From positions 62,001-126,000 of the forward strand of contig NZ_VTRS01000007.1 in assembly GCF_008641065.1 (NCBI RefSeq): a stretch of 64,000 nt of DNA, given 5' to 3'. Origin of the DNA: Rhabdaerophilum calidifontis. Its GTDB lineage: Bacteria; Pseudomonadota; Alphaproteobacteria; Rhizobiales; Beijerinckiaceae. Below are positions 18,429 to 26,672 of the stretch, piece after piece (within the stretch, counting starts at the first letter, position 1; each line of letters starts with the position of its first letter). The position numbers and the translations under genes are program-made. Below the pieces are notes generated by a model, which saw only the letters and a program-made list of their open reading frames with translations, searched no databases and was not told where the DNA came from.

Positions 18429-19463
18429 ATGCCGCATTCTGACGCCGCTTTTCCGGCCACCGCAAGCCGTTTCCGCCTCTCGCGCCGCGCCTTTTTCGCC
18501 ACGCTTGGCCTGCTGCCGCTCGGCGGTTGCATCGGCTCGACGCGGAGCTTCAACGCCCATGCCGGCAATACCCATGCCGGCGCCGTGCCGCTGGCGGCGG
18601 ACCCGACCCTGCACGTGATCACCACCCGCCGTCTCGCCGGCAACGGCCGGACGGCGCCGTTCCTCGATTCAACGCGGGCCCGCGAGGCGCGCTATCTCCG
18701 CGCCCGTCTCGAGGCGCCGGACGGCTCGGTCTTCGGCCAGATCAACGCCCTTGTCGGCGGCGAGTTCGCGGTGACGCGCGTCGAGCCGGTCGAGGGGGCC
18801 GGGCCGCAGGCGGCGGCGGAAGCCCTGCGCGGGCGCGACACGCTGCTGTTCGTCCATGGCTACAACCAGAGCTTCGAGGCCGCGAGCCGCGATGCCGCGC
18901 AGCTCTCGAACGGCATCGGCTTCGCCGGCAACACGGCGCTCTTCGCCTGGCCGTCGCGGGGCGGGCTGCTCGATTACGGGTATGACCGCGAATCGGCGCT
19001 GCTCGCGCGCGATCCGCTCGTCGCCCTGCTCGCGGCACTGCTCCAGGATCCGTTCGGGGCGCGCCTGCATGTCGTCGCGCATTCCATGGGCACGCATCTG
19101 ACGCTGGAGGCCCTGCGCGTCTACCGCGACCGCCACGGCGAGAAGGGCCTCGACCGGCTGGGCGCGCTCGTCTTCGCGGCGCCGGATATCGATGCTGACG
19201 TCTTCCGGGCCGGGCTCGACCAGATCGGCCCGTGGCGCGGCCGGCTGACCGTGATCAGCGCGACCAATGACCGCGCGCTCGATCTCTCGCGCCGGCTGGC
19301 GGGCGCCGCCCGCGCGGGCGCCCTGCCGCGCGCCGAACTGGAATCGCTCGGCATCCGGGTGATCGACGCCACCGACTTCGCCTCCGGCCTCGTCCGGCAC
19401 GATGCCTTCGTCGCCAATGCCGATGTCCGCGCGGCGATTCGCCGCGCGGTCGAGCGCGCCTGA
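18429..19463 (+). CDS. Exported alpha/beta hydrolase, DUF900 family, lipoprotein-like
   Basis: 344 residues. N-terminus has SRRAFFATLG followed by LLPLGGC: a twin-arginine-like motif and a lipobox with Cys36, so a Tat-exported lipoprotein is likely. The DUF900 body carries LLFVHGYNQSF (oxyanion strand), the nucleophile elbow VAHSMGTH near residue 220, Asp in APDIDAD and a late His in VRHDAFV. Substrate unknown; related proteins are annotated as esterases. No strong ribosome-binding site is visible before the ATG. Confidence 0.82.
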   Translation: MPHSDAAFPATASRFRLSRRAFFATLGLLPLGGCIGSTRSFNAHAGNTHAGAVPLAADPTLHVITTRRLAGNGRTAPFLDSTRAREARYLRARLEAPDGSVFGQINALVGGEFAVTRVEPVEGAGPQAAAEALRGRDTLLFVHGYNQSFEAASRDAAQLSNGIGFAGNTALFAWPSRGGLLDYGYDRESALLARDPLVALLAALLQDPFGARLHVVAHSMGTHLTLEALRVYRDRHGEKGLDRLGALVFAAPDIDADVFRAGLDQIGPWRGRLTVISATNDRALDLSRRLAGAARAGALPRAELESLGIRVIDATDFASGLVRHDAFVANADVRAAIRRAVERA

Positions 19464-19471
19464 CGCGGCCG

Positions 19472-19858
19472 TCAGACGAACTGGCCGAGGCCGGGGATGG
19501 CGCCCACGATCGCGCCCATCACGTCCTCGCCGGCCTTTTCCTGACCATAGGCGAAGACTTCCTTCGAAAGCCCCTGGATCTGGCCCATGCCGATCCCGGC
19601 GCCCATGAGCTGCTGGCCGAGCGCCATCACGCCGCCGCCGCCCATCATGCTCATCAGCCCGCCCATCAGGCCGCCGCCCTCGCCGGGCGCATGCGCTGCC
19701 GCGAGCGCCTCGGCGCCCGGCATCGCCGCCATGAGCTGGCCGATCTCGGCCTCCGGCCCTTCCTTCTTGAGGAAAGCCAGGATCATCCCGATGGCCTTCT
19801 CGGCGAGCGCGGCGTCGAGCCCGACATTGGTCACGACGCGATTGATCAGATCCTGCAT
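19472..19858 (-). CDS. Small DUF2267/DUF2780-like protein
   Basis: 128 residues, no signal peptide. Two helical segments flank a central Gly/Met-rich low-complexity stretch (GGGLMGGLMSMMGGGG, residues ~61-76). The N-terminal pattern (DLINRVVTNVGLDAALAEKAIGM) resembles DUF2267/DUF2780 proteins, whose function is unknown. Convergent with the hydrolase gene, nine bases apart. Confidence 0.65.
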   Translation of the reverse strand: MQDLINRVVTNVGLDAALAEKAIGMILAFLKKEGPEAEIGQLMAAMPGAEALAAAHAPGEGGGLMGGLMSMMGGGGVMALGQQLMGAGIGMGQIQGLSKEVFAYGQEKAGEDVMGAIVGAIPGLGQFV

Positions 19859-19948
19859 GTTCCCCTCCGGTTCGGCGCCGAATGCGCGCCCGAACCGCTA
19901 CGCGATGCCCGTGGCACTGGCAAGACGGTTTGGTTCACATGTCAACGA

Positions 19949-20029
19949 TCACATGGCCGCAGCCCGCGCGGCCGTGACGATCGCGAACACGGCGAGCGCG
20001 GTGAAGAGGGCGATCGCGAGGCGGGGCAT
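19949..20029 (-). CDS. Possible 26-residue hydrophobic microprotein
   Basis: An ATG at 20029 preceded by AGGAGA (complement of bases 20035-20040) at five bases' distance opens a 26-codon frame: Met-Pro-Arg-Leu, then a run of Ala/Ile/Leu/Val/Phe with one Arg, ending in TGA. It would be a single membrane span or a short signal-like peptide. It fills the otherwise empty 332-base gap between the DUF2267-like gene and the HerA-like ATPase. Real expression is unproven. Confidence 0.4.
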   Translation of the reverse strand: MPRLAIALFTALAVFAIVTAARAAAM

Positions 20030-20190
20030 CGGCGTCTCCTGTCGGTTTCGGAACGCGGCCATCCTCGTCCGCCGCACCTGACCGGGCGCCTGCCGAAACC
20101 TTTCCGGAAGATGAAATCGGCGGGCCGCAGCCGTTTTGCGCCCCGCGAAAACCAGCTATAGCAAGCCCTGTCCAGGGCTTGGAGGGCATG

Positions 20191-21720
20191 ATGGCGGCGG
20201 AAGACGGCACGATCCTGATCGGCAAGAGCGCGACGAAATTCGAACGGCTGATTCTCCGGCTCGCCAATCGCCACGGGCTCGTGACCGGCGCCACCGGCAC
20301 CGGCAAGACCGTGACGCTCCAGAAGCTGGCGGAGGGGTTCTCGGATGCCGGGGTGCCGGTCTTCACCGCCGACATCAAGGGCGATCTTGCGGGGATCGGC
20401 GCCATGGGCAATGCGCTGCCGCCCTTCGTCAACCGCGCGAAGGAGATCGGCGTCGAATATCGCGCCGGGCAATATCCGGTCGTGTTCTGGGACCTGTTCG
20501 GCGAGCAGGGGCACCCGGTCCGCGCCACGGTGGCGGAGATGGGCCCGCTGCTGCTCTCCCGCCTGCTCGAACTCAACGAGGTGCAGGAGGGGGTGCTCAA
20601 CATCCTCTTTCGCTACGCCGACGAGCAGGGGCTGCTGCTGCTCGACCTCAAGGACCTGCGGGCGCTGCTGCAGGAACTCGGCACCAACAAGGATCTCCAG
20701 GCCGAATTGCAGGCCGCCTACGGCAATGTCTCGCCCGCTTCGGTGGGGGCGATCCAGCGGCAATTGCTGACGCTGGAGAACCAGGGCGGGGCGCGCTTCT
20801 TCGGCGAGCCGGCGCTCGACATCCACGATTTCATGCGCCTGGACGAGGATGGGCGCGGCCATGTCAACGTGCTCGCGGCCGAGAAGCTGATGCAATCGCC
20901 GCGGCTCTACGCGACCTTCCTGCTCTGGCTGCTCTCGGAACTGTTCGAGACATTGCCGGAAGTGGGCGATCCCGAGAAGCCCAAGCTGGTCTTCTTCTTC
21001 GATGAGGCGCATCTCCTGTTCGAGAACGCGCCGCCGGCGCTGCTGGAGAGCATCGAGCAGGTGGTGCGCCTCATCCGCTCGAAGGGCGTCGGCGTCTATT
21101 TCGTGACGCAGAACCCGCTCGACGTTCCGGACAAGGTCGGCGCCCAGCTTGGCAACCGCGTCCAGCACGCGCTGCGCGCCTTCACCCCGCGCGAGCAGAA
21201 GGCGGTGCGCGCCGCGGCCGAGACCTTCCGCCCCAATCCGAATCTGAAGACCGCGGAGGTCATTACCCAGCTTGGCGTCGGCGAGGCGCTGGTCTCGGTG
21301 CTGGAGGGCAAGGGCGCCCCCTCGATGGTCGAGCGCACGCTGATCGCGCCGCCGGGTGGGCGGGTCGGGCCGCTGACGGCGGCGGAGCGTCAGGCGCTGC
21401 TGCGCGAGAGCCCGTTCCGGACCAAATATACCGAAACGATCGACCGCGAATCCGCCTTCGAATTGCTGGCGCAACGCGCGGAGGAGGCGGCCAAGGCCGC
21501 CTCCGGGGGCGGTGGCCTGCTCGGCTCGGTGCTCGGCGGCATCCTGGGCGGCGGCGCGGCACCTGCGCCGGGCCGGCGCGCCGGGGGGCGCCAGCCGCAG
21601 AGCATGACCGAGAAGATCGTCACCTCGGCCGCGCGCTCGGTCGCAACCTCGGTCGGCCGGCAGATCGGCACCGCGATCGTGCGCGGCGTGCTCGGGAGCC
21701 TGCTCGGCGGGAGGCGGTGA
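20191..21720 (+). CDS. HerA-like ATPase, DUF853 (YjgR) family
   Basis: 509 residues from the ATG at 20191, with GGAGGG at 20181-20186; an ATG one codon earlier is nearly as good. Walker [10 protein letters not shown] near residue 30, Walker [14 protein letters not shown] near residue 270, and an arginine-finger region near [14 protein letters not shown]853 proteins are FtsK/HerA-type P-loop ATPases of unclear function, possibly DNA translocases. C-terminus is Gly-rich. Overlaps the exporter gene downstream (GTGA). Confidence 0.88.
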   Translation: MAAEDGTILIGKSATKFERLILRLANRHGLVTGATGTGKTVTLQKLAEGFSDAGVPVFTADIKGDLAGIGAMGNALPPFVNRAKEIGVEYRAGQYPVVFWDLFGEQGHPVRATVAEMGPLLLSRLLELNEVQEGVLNILFRYADEQGLLLLDLKDLRALLQELGTNKDLQAELQAAYGNVSPASVGAIQRQLLTLENQGGARFFGEPALDIHDFMRLDEDGRGHVNVLAAEKLMQSPRLYATFLLWLLSELFETLPEVGDPEKPKLVFFFDEAHLLFENAPPALLESIEQVVRLIRSKGVGVYFVTQNPLDVPDKVGAQLGNRVQHALRAFTPREQKAVRAAAETFRPNPNLKTAEVITQLGVGEALVSVLEGKGAPSMVERTLIAPPGGRVGPLTAAERQALLRESPFRTKYTETIDRESAFELLAQRAEEAAKAASGGGGLLGSVLGGILGGGAAPAPGRRAGGRQPQSMTEKIVTSAARSVATSVGRQIGTAIVRGVLGSLLGGRR

Positions 21721-22334
21721 TCCTCTCCGCCTTTCTCTCCGGGTTCGGCATCGGCTTCGGGCTGATCGTCGCCATCGGCGCGCAGAACGCCTTCGTGCTC
21801 CGGCAGGGCATCCTGCGCGCGCATGTCTTCGCGATCTGCCTCGTCTGCGCGCTCTCTGACGCGCTGCTGATCCTGCTCGGTGTCGCCGGGCTCGGCGCGC
21901 TGATCGAGGCCTTCCCGGCGCTGCTGACGGCGGTGACGCTGTTCGGGATCGGCTTTCTCGTCTGGTATGGCTTCTGCGCCCTGCGCCGGGCGCTCGCGCC
22001 GGCGGGGATGGCGGCGGAGGCGGGCGGCCCGGCCGGGCTCCGCGCGGCGCTCGCCACCTGCCTGACGCTGACCTTCCTCAACCCGCATGTCTGGCTCGAT
22101 ACGGTGATCCTGGTCGGCAGCCTCGCCGCGCCCTATTCCGGCCCGGCGCGTGCGGCCTATGCCGCCGGGGCCATGGCGGCCTCCTTCCTGTGGTTCTTCG
22201 GCCTCGGCTACGGCGCGCGGGCGCTGACGCCGCTTTTCGCAAGGCCCGCCGCCTGGCGCGTGCTCGATGCGCTGATCACGCTGGTCATGTTCGCGATTGC
22301 GGGGAAGCTCGCGCTCTGGCTAGTCTCGCGCTGA
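21717..22334 (+). CDS. argO: LysE/ArgO family amino-acid exporter
   Basis: 205 residues, GTG start overlapping the previous stop. Six predicted membrane helices and the family motif [18 protein letters not shown] at the N-terminus; [13 protein letters not shown] near residue 118 is also typical of ArgO/LysE. Expected to export arginine or lysine across the inner membrane. Usual LysR-type regulator (ArgP) is not adjacent. Confidence 0.9.
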   Translation: MILSAFLSGFGIGFGLIVAIGAQNAFVLRQGILRAHVFAICLVCALSDALLILLGVAGLGALIEAFPALLTAVTLFGIGFLVWYGFCALRRALAPAGMAAEAGGPAGLRAALATCLTLTFLNPHVWLDTVILVGSLAAPYSGPARAAYAAGAMAASFLWFFGLGYGARALTPLFARPAAWRVLDALITLVMFAIAGKLALWLVSR

Positions 22335-22361
22335 CCCTCCCTCCAGATCCGGACAATCCCG

Positions 22362-23741
22362 ATGTCTCTCGCCGCCGTTCTCGCCCGTCTCGATCGCGAT
22401 CTCGACACCAACGCCCGCCGGCTGTTCGACTGGCTCGCCATTCCCTCGATCTCGACCGACCGCGCCTATGCCGGGGATGTCCGCCGCGCGGCGGCGCATC
22501 TCGTCGATGATCTGCGCTCCATGGGGTTCGAGGCCGCGGCGCGGCCGACGCCGGGGCACCCGGTCGTGGTCGGGCATCGGCGTCGGCCCGGCCGGCCGCA
22601 TGTGCTGTTCTACGGCCATTACGACGTGCAGCCGGTCGATCCGCTCGAACTCTGGACCAACCCGCCCTTCGAGCCGCGGATCGTCGAGATCGAGCCCGGC
22701 CGCAAGGCGATCGTCGCGCGCGGGGCGGCGGACGACAAGGGCCAGATCATGACCTTCCTCGAAGCCTGCCGCGCCACCATCGCCGAGACCGGCGACCTGC
22801 CGATCTCGCTGACAGTGCTCGTCGAGGGCGAGGAGGAGAACGGCTCGATCAACCTGCCGGCTTTCGTCGAGGCGAACCGCGCCGAATTGCAGGCGGATCT
22901 GGCGCTTGTCTGCGACACCGGCATGTGGGATCGTGGCCGGCCGCAGATCACGTCGAGCCTGCGCGGCCTGCTCTACGAGGAGATCATCGTCCGCGCCGCC
23001 GATCGCGACCTCCATTCCGGCCATTTCGGCGGCACGGCGCAGAACCCGATCCATATCCTCGCGCGCATCATCGCGAGCCTGCATGATGCCGGCGGCCGGG
23101 TCGCGGTGCCGCATTTTTACGAAGGCGTGCACGAGACCGGCGCCAACCGGCTCGCGCAATGGGAGGCGCTCGGCCTTACCGAGGCGGATTTCCTCGGCAC
23201 CGTGGGGCTCAAATTCGCCGCGGGCGAAAAGGACCGGACGCTGATCGAGAAGATCCAGGCCCGCCCGACCTGCGATTGCAACGGCATCTGGGGCGGCTAT
23301 ACCGGCGAGGGCACCAAGACCGTCATCCCGGGCGAGGCGCGGGCCAAGGTTTCCTTCCGCCTCGTCCATGACCAGGACCCGCAGGCGATCCAGCAGAATT
23401 TCCGCGCCTTCGTTGCCGCGCAGATCCCGCCGGATTGCTCGGTCGAGTTCATCGGCTACAAGGGCAGCCGCGCGGTGCAGGTGCGGGAGGACAGCCCGGA
23501 ACTGCGCAAGGCGGTGGCGGCGCTCAAGGAGGAATGGGGAGTCGAGCCCGTGGTGCTCGGCCATGGCGGCTCGATCCCGATCGTCGGCGATTTCAAGCGC
23601 GTGCTCGACCTCGACGCCCTGCTGATCGGCTGGGGGCTCGACGACGACCGCATCCATTCCCCGAACGAGAAATACGACCTCGCCAATTTCCACAAGGGCC
23701 AGCGGAGCTGGGCGCGGATCATCGACGCGCTGGGGACATAG
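22362..23741 (+). CDS. M20 family metallopeptidase (dipeptidase)
   Basis: 459 residues. Metal ligands and catalytic residues are visible: GHYDVQPVDP near residue 88 (His and catalytic Asp), RGAADDKGQ near 120 (bridging Asp), VEGEEENGS near 155 (general-base Glu pair), CDTGMWDRG near 187 (Asp), and GHGGSIPIV near 400 (His). The layout with a lid domain matches cytosolic non-specific dipeptidases/carnosinase-like enzymes. Follows the exporter by 28 bases in the same direction. Confidence 0.9.
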   Translation: MSLAAVLARLDRDLDTNARRLFDWLAIPSISTDRAYAGDVRRAAAHLVDDLRSMGFEAAARPTPGHPVVVGHRRRPGRPHVLFYGHYDVQPVDPLELWTNPPFEPRIVEIEPGRKAIVARGAADDKGQIMTFLEACRATIAETGDLPISLTVLVEGEEENGSINLPAFVEANRAELQADLALVCDTGMWDRGRPQITSSLRGLLYEEIIVRAADRDLHSGHFGGTAQNPIHILARIIASLHDAGGRVAVPHFYEGVHETGANRLAQWEALGLTEADFLGTVGLKFAAGEKDRTLIEKIQARPTCDCNGIWGGYTGEGTKTVIPGEARAKVSFRLVHDQDPQAIQQNFRAFVAAQIPPDCSVEFIGYKGSRAVQVREDSPELRKAVAALKEEWGVEPVVLGHGGSIPIVGDFKRVLDLDALLIGWGLDDDRIHSPNEKYDLANFHKGQRSWARIIDALGT

Positions 23742-23758
23742 GCTGGGAGGGGTCTGCT

Positions 23759-23986
23759 TCACCCGCAGCACGAACCGGAACCGGTTCCGCGCTCCTTCCG
23801 GACAGGGGGGCAGGGGACTGATCCATAGGAGCAGAAGACACAGCAATCGCCCGGCTTCGGACGCAGCAGGGCATGGCACGACTCGCATTCATAGAAATAT
23901 TGGCATGCATCATCGGGCATGCTCTCGGTCTTGACATGCCCGCAGGCAGGGCAGGTGATCTCTGAGAGATTGTCTATACTGATCAT
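23759..23986 (-). CDS. GDCCVxC-domain small cysteine-rich protein
   Basis: 75 residues, eleven cysteines. An N-terminal CPACGH zinc-knuckle, a second C-x2-C (YECESC), then GDCCVFCSYGSVPCPP, the signature of the GDCCVxC family in which one Cys is selenocysteine in some species; here all are Cys codons. C-terminus ends in SCCG. Probably binds metal; function unknown, often found near metal or redox genes. Good Shine-Dalgarno (AAGGAGG) and an ATGA overlap with the upstream HAD gene suggest cotranslation. Confidence 0.8.
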   Translation of the reverse strand: MISIDNLSEITCPACGHVKTESMPDDACQYFYECESCHALLRPKPGDCCVFCSYGSVPCPPVRKERGTGSGSCCG

Positions 23987-24651
23987 GAAATGCCTCCTTG
24001 TTCGTGCAGTTTGCCGAGGGATGAAAGATCGCGCATCACGGCCGCCGGCTCGAGCTCCGGATATTCCCCCGGCTGGCCGCTCCGGTTCACCCAGATTGGC
24101 GTGAACCCGGCATGGGCCGCCGCCGCCACGTCCCAGCGGTTCGAGGAGACGAAGACGATCTTTCGCGGCGGCGGGGCGCCCGCTTCGGCGCGCGCATGGG
24201 CGTAGACGGCGGGATCCGGCTTGAACCGCCCCGTCGGCTCGACCGTGATGACGTGGTCGAGCATGGCGCCGATGCCGCTCGCGGCGATGGCCGCCTCGAC
24301 CATGCGCCGTGTCCCGTTCGTGAAGATCGCGGTGCGGTGCCCCGCGGCCTTGAGCGCGGCCAGGGCCGGCGCGACATCCGGATAGGCGTCGAGCAGGGCG
24401 CCGCGCAGGGCGGGATCGTCGATCGCAAAACGCGCCAGCGCGAAATCCAGCGCGCGCCCGGTCAGCGTCCAGAAATCGACCTCGCCGGCGCGGCCCATCA
24501 GCGTCATGGTCCAGCTGTATTCGAGCTGCTTCGCGCGCCACAGCGCCGAGAGCGCCTCGGCGCGCGCGCCGAGCGATGCGCCGGCCCGGGCCACGGCGGC
24601 ATGCACGTCGAACAGCGTGCCATAGGCATCGAACATGAAAATGCGCGGCAT
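23983..24651 (-). CDS. Haloacid dehalogenase type II (HAD superfamily)
   Basis: 222 residues from the ATG at 24651. HAD motif I FDAYGTLFD (Asp nucleophile; the Ala-Tyr after Asp is typical of L-2-haloacid dehalogenases), motif II IFTNGT, lysine in GRFKPDP, and motif III FVSSNRWDVAAA. Catalyses hydrolytic dehalogenation of short 2-haloacids, although many genomic copies have other HAD roles. Followed in the same transcript by the GDCCVxC gene. Confidence 0.87.
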   Translation of the reverse strand: MPRIFMFDAYGTLFDVHAAVARAGASLGARAEALSALWRAKQLEYSWTMTLMGRAGEVDFWTLTGRALDFALARFAIDDPALRGALLDAYPDVAPALAALKAAGHRTAIFTNGTRRMVEAAIAASGIGAMLDHVITVEPTGRFKPDPAVYAHARAEAGAPPPRKIVFVSSNRWDVAAAAHAGFTPIWVNRSGQPGEYPELEPAAVMRDLSSLGKLHEQGGIS

Positions 24652-24691
24652 GCCCGCCCCCTGAATTTTCGTTTCCGGCGACACTACCGGA

Positions 24692-24706
24692 CAGAAAAAT
24701 TTTCTG
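24692..24706. promoter_or_regulatory. Lrp-like operator
   Basis: CAGAAAAATTTTCTG, a 7-1-7 palindrome. It matches 14 of 15 positions of the E. coli Lrp consensus YAGHAWATTWTDCTR (as recalled). It lies in the divergent gap between the HAD gene and the branched-chain aminotransferase gene, about 80 bases before the latter. The AT-rich core stands out from the surrounding GC-rich DNA. Confidence 0.5.
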
Positions 24707-24725
24707 CGAGGGGCCTCACGGCGTG

Positions 24726-24768
24726 TTGACCGCCGCCGCGACACCCGGTCGAATGCGGTCATCCGCAT
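24726..24768 (+). promoter_or_regulatory. Predicted promoter and inverted repeat before the aminotransferase
   Basis: TTGACC at 24726-24731 and TCGAAT at 24749-24754 (17-base spacer). The -10 overlaps a perfect inverted repeat, ATGCGG-TCAT-CCGCAT at 24753-24768, just before the GGGAGG ribosome-binding site. Sited right after the Lrp-like box. Confidence 0.35.
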
Positions 24769-24785
24769 GATCGGGAGGCAAGCAG

Positions 24786-25640
24786 ATGGCGTGGTCCGAG
24801 ACCTGGACCTTTTTCGACGGCGCCTGGCACGAGGGCAACCCGCCGATTCTCGGGCCGCGCAGCCACGGATTCTGGCTCGCCTCGAGCGTGTTCGACGGCG
24901 CGCGCATCTTCGAGGGCGTCGCCCCCGATCTCGACGCGCATGCCGCGCGGCTCGTGCGTTCGGCGGAAACGATCGGCCTGCGCTGTCCGGTCGAGGCGGC
25001 GCGCATTGTCGAGCTGACGCTGGAGGGCGCGCGGAAATTCGCGCCCGGCACCGCACTCTATGTCAAGCCCATGGTCTGGGGTGAGGGCGAGAAGGGCTCG
25101 GCCATTCTCCCCGATCCGGATGACAGCCGCTTCCTGCTCTGCCTGTTCGCGGCGCCGATGCCGGCGCCGGGCCCGTCCTCGATCACGCTTTCGCCCTATC
25201 GCCGGCCCTCGATCGAATGCATGCCGACCGATGCCAAGGCCGGCTGCCTCTATCCCAACAACGCCCGCGCCCTGCGTGAGGCCCGCGCGCGCGGCTTCGA
25301 CAACGCGCTGCTGCGCGATCTCCTCGGCAATATCGCCGAAACGACGACCGCCAACATCTTCATGGCGAAGGACGGCGTGGTCTTCACCCCGGCGCCGAAC
25401 GGCGCCTTCCTCAACGGCATCACCCGCCAGCGGGTGATCGCGCTGCTGCGCGCGGCGGGGGTAAGCGTGGTCGAGACGAGCCTGACCTATGCCGATTTCG
25501 CCGGCGCGGACGAGATCTTCTCCTCCGGCAATTACTCGAAGGTGATGCCGGTGACCCGGATCGACGACCGTGATCTCCAGCCCGGCCCGCTCTATGCCCG
25601 CGCCCGCGCCGCCTATTGGGATTTCGCGCACAGCCGCTGA
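24786..25640 (+). CDS. ilvE: Branched-chain amino acid aminotransferase (class IV)
   Basis: 284 residues, fold-type IV PLP enzyme. Visible are SVFDGARIFEG at the N-terminus, the likely PLP lysine in MPTDAKAG near residue 158, and GNIAETTTANIFMAKDG near residue 185, where E-x4-N-I-F binds the cofactor phosphate. Interconverts valine, leucine and isoleucine with their 2-oxo acids; a D-amino-acid transaminase-like specificity is possible in this subgroup. Preceded by GGGAGG and by an Lrp-like box, consistent with leucine-responsive control. Confidence 0.87.
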   Translation: MAWSETWTFFDGAWHEGNPPILGPRSHGFWLASSVFDGARIFEGVAPDLDAHAARLVRSAETIGLRCPVEAARIVELTLEGARKFAPGTALYVKPMVWGEGEKGSAILPDPDDSRFLLCLFAAPMPAPGPSSITLSPYRRPSIECMPTDAKAGCLYPNNARALREARARGFDNALLRDLLGNIAETTTANIFMAKDGVVFTPAPNGAFLNGITRQRVIALLRAAGVSVVETSLTYADFAGADEIFSSGNYSKVMPVTRIDDRDLQPGPLYARARAAYWDFAHSR

Positions 25641-25680
25641 GCGGCCGGTTGTGCCAGAATGAGGAAAGGCCGAATTTTCG

Positions 25681-25840
25681 CCCTTACCCCTCCTTAATCG
25701 GGGAGCATTAGCGTCACCCTGCGGTGATGGGACTTCGCCCCCCGGGGGCCTGCCCCCAAGGAATTCTCTGTGCCGCCAAAGGTTCGAGACCCTTTGCCGG
25801 AAAGGCCGCGCTCCCCCCGTCGCGGCCTTTCCCTTTTCGT
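25681..25840 (+). ncRNA. Candidate structured RNA: tandem hairpins ending in an intrinsic terminator
   Basis: The 204-base gap between the aminotransferase and DUF305 genes has no credible ORF but a row of short hairpins: TCACC-ctgc-GGTGA, a GGGGG-cctg-CCCCC stem, AAAGG-ttcgaga-CCTTT, and finally a 10-bp stem AAAGGCCGCG/CGCGGCCTTT (25801-25830) followed by CCCTTTTC. It may be a small RNA, or simply the 3' UTR of the aminotransferase mRNA. No match to tmRNA, SRP or 6S RNA is apparent. Confidence 0.3.
25801..25836 (+). terminator. Strong intrinsic terminator
   Basis: A perfect 10-bp stem (25801-25810 with 25821-25830) with a C-rich 10-base loop and a T-rich tail. Placed between convergent genes, so it may stop transcription of the aminotransferase and, in reverse, of the DUF305 gene. 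Confidence 0.7.
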
Positions 25841-25844
25841 GCGC

Positions 25845-26204
25845 CTATTTGCCCTTCCTGCGGAGCCATTCGCGCATGAAGGCGATCTCCTTCTCCTGCG
25901 CGGCGATGACCGCCTCGGCGAGCCTGCGCACCTCGGGATCCTTCCCATGCGCGAGCACGACCCGCGCCATGTCGATCGCGCCCTGGTGATGCGGGATCAT
26001 GCCGCGGAAGAAATCGACATCGGCATCGCCCGAGAAGGCGATATCCATGTCGCGATGCATCTTCTCGTTTGCGGCGCGGAACCCGGCCGTTGCCGCCGAT
26101 CCGGCGGGGCTGGCGGCATGCGCTCCGTGGGAACCGTGCTGCTGGGCGAAGGCGGCGCCTGCGGTGAGCGCCGCAAGCCCGGCAAGGAAGAAACGGCGGA
26201 ACAT
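25845..26204 (-). CDS. Secreted DUF305 protein
   Basis: 119 residues with a signal peptide ([16 protein letters not shown]...AFA, cleavage after about residue 20) and a His-rich mature N-terminus ([10 protein letters not shown]). The DUF305 core shows [19 protein letters not shown] with its tandem His and a late His in LAHGKDP, ligands likely to bind copper or another metal. Family members occur with copper-resistance genes, but none lies beside this one. Confidence 0.85.
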   Translation of the reverse strand: MFRRFFLAGLAALTAGAAFAQQHGSHGAHAASPAGSAATAGFRAANEKMHRDMDIAFSGDADVDFFRGMIPHHQGAIDMARVVLAHGKDPEVRRLAEAVIAAQEKEIAFMREWLRRKGK

Positions 26205-26354
26205 CGGTCTGGGGTCTCCTGCCTCGTCTGGTCATCCTGATCATGCCGGAACGGACCGCTGCAATCAGGACATGGTTGGGGATGGCGCAGGAATCCTGTA
26301 TGCCTCGCGCGGCGCGGTGTTCCGGACACCGCGATGATTGGGGGAAGGATCGCC

Positions 26355-26663
26355 ATGGTCAACCGTCTGCTCGCCGGCGCCGCGTTCTCGCTCGGCCTTC
26401 TCGCCGCATCCGGGGCTTCGGCCTGGACACCGCCGCAGGTCGGAGCCGCCTGCAAGGGCGCGCGCGGGCCGGGTCCGAAACTCACCGCCATCGCCGGCAA
26501 TTATCTCGGCGGGCGGCATATCCGCGACGGCATCGTCGATTGGAAATCGTTCCAGGGCTGCTTCCGCACCGCCGAGGCCTGCGAGATCTGGCTTGCCGGC
26601 CAGGCGCGCCGCTTCCCCGTCACCCCTTCCCGCGCGACCTGTGTCAGCGTGACGCTGCGCTGA
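26355..26663 (+). CDS. Small secreted protein of unknown function
   Basis: 102 residues from the ATG at 26355, preceded by GGAAGG. A clear signal peptide (AGAAFSLGLLAASGASA, cleavage near residue 23) leads to a mature protein of about 79 residues with four cysteines (AACKG, FQGCF, EACEIW, RATCVS), likely two disulfides in the periplasm. I do not recognise the family. Divergent from the DUF305 gene. Confidence 0.7.
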   Translation: MVNRLLAGAAFSLGLLAASGASAWTPPQVGAACKGARGPGPKLTAIAGNYLGGRHIRDGIVDWKSFQGCFRTAEACEIWLAGQARRFPVTPSRATCVSVTLR

Positions 26664-26672
26664 CCGGGAGCC

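Noticed and set aside
23759-23986. Selenoprotein reading of the GDCCVxC gene
   Set aside because: All key positions are Cys codons and the gene ends at its normal stop; no in-frame TGA with a SECIS-like hairpin is present.
25780-25800. GGTTCGAGACC resembling a tRNA T-arm
   Set aside because: The loop lacks the required pyrimidine at position 60 and no acceptor, D or anticodon stems surround it; it is better explained as a short hairpin.
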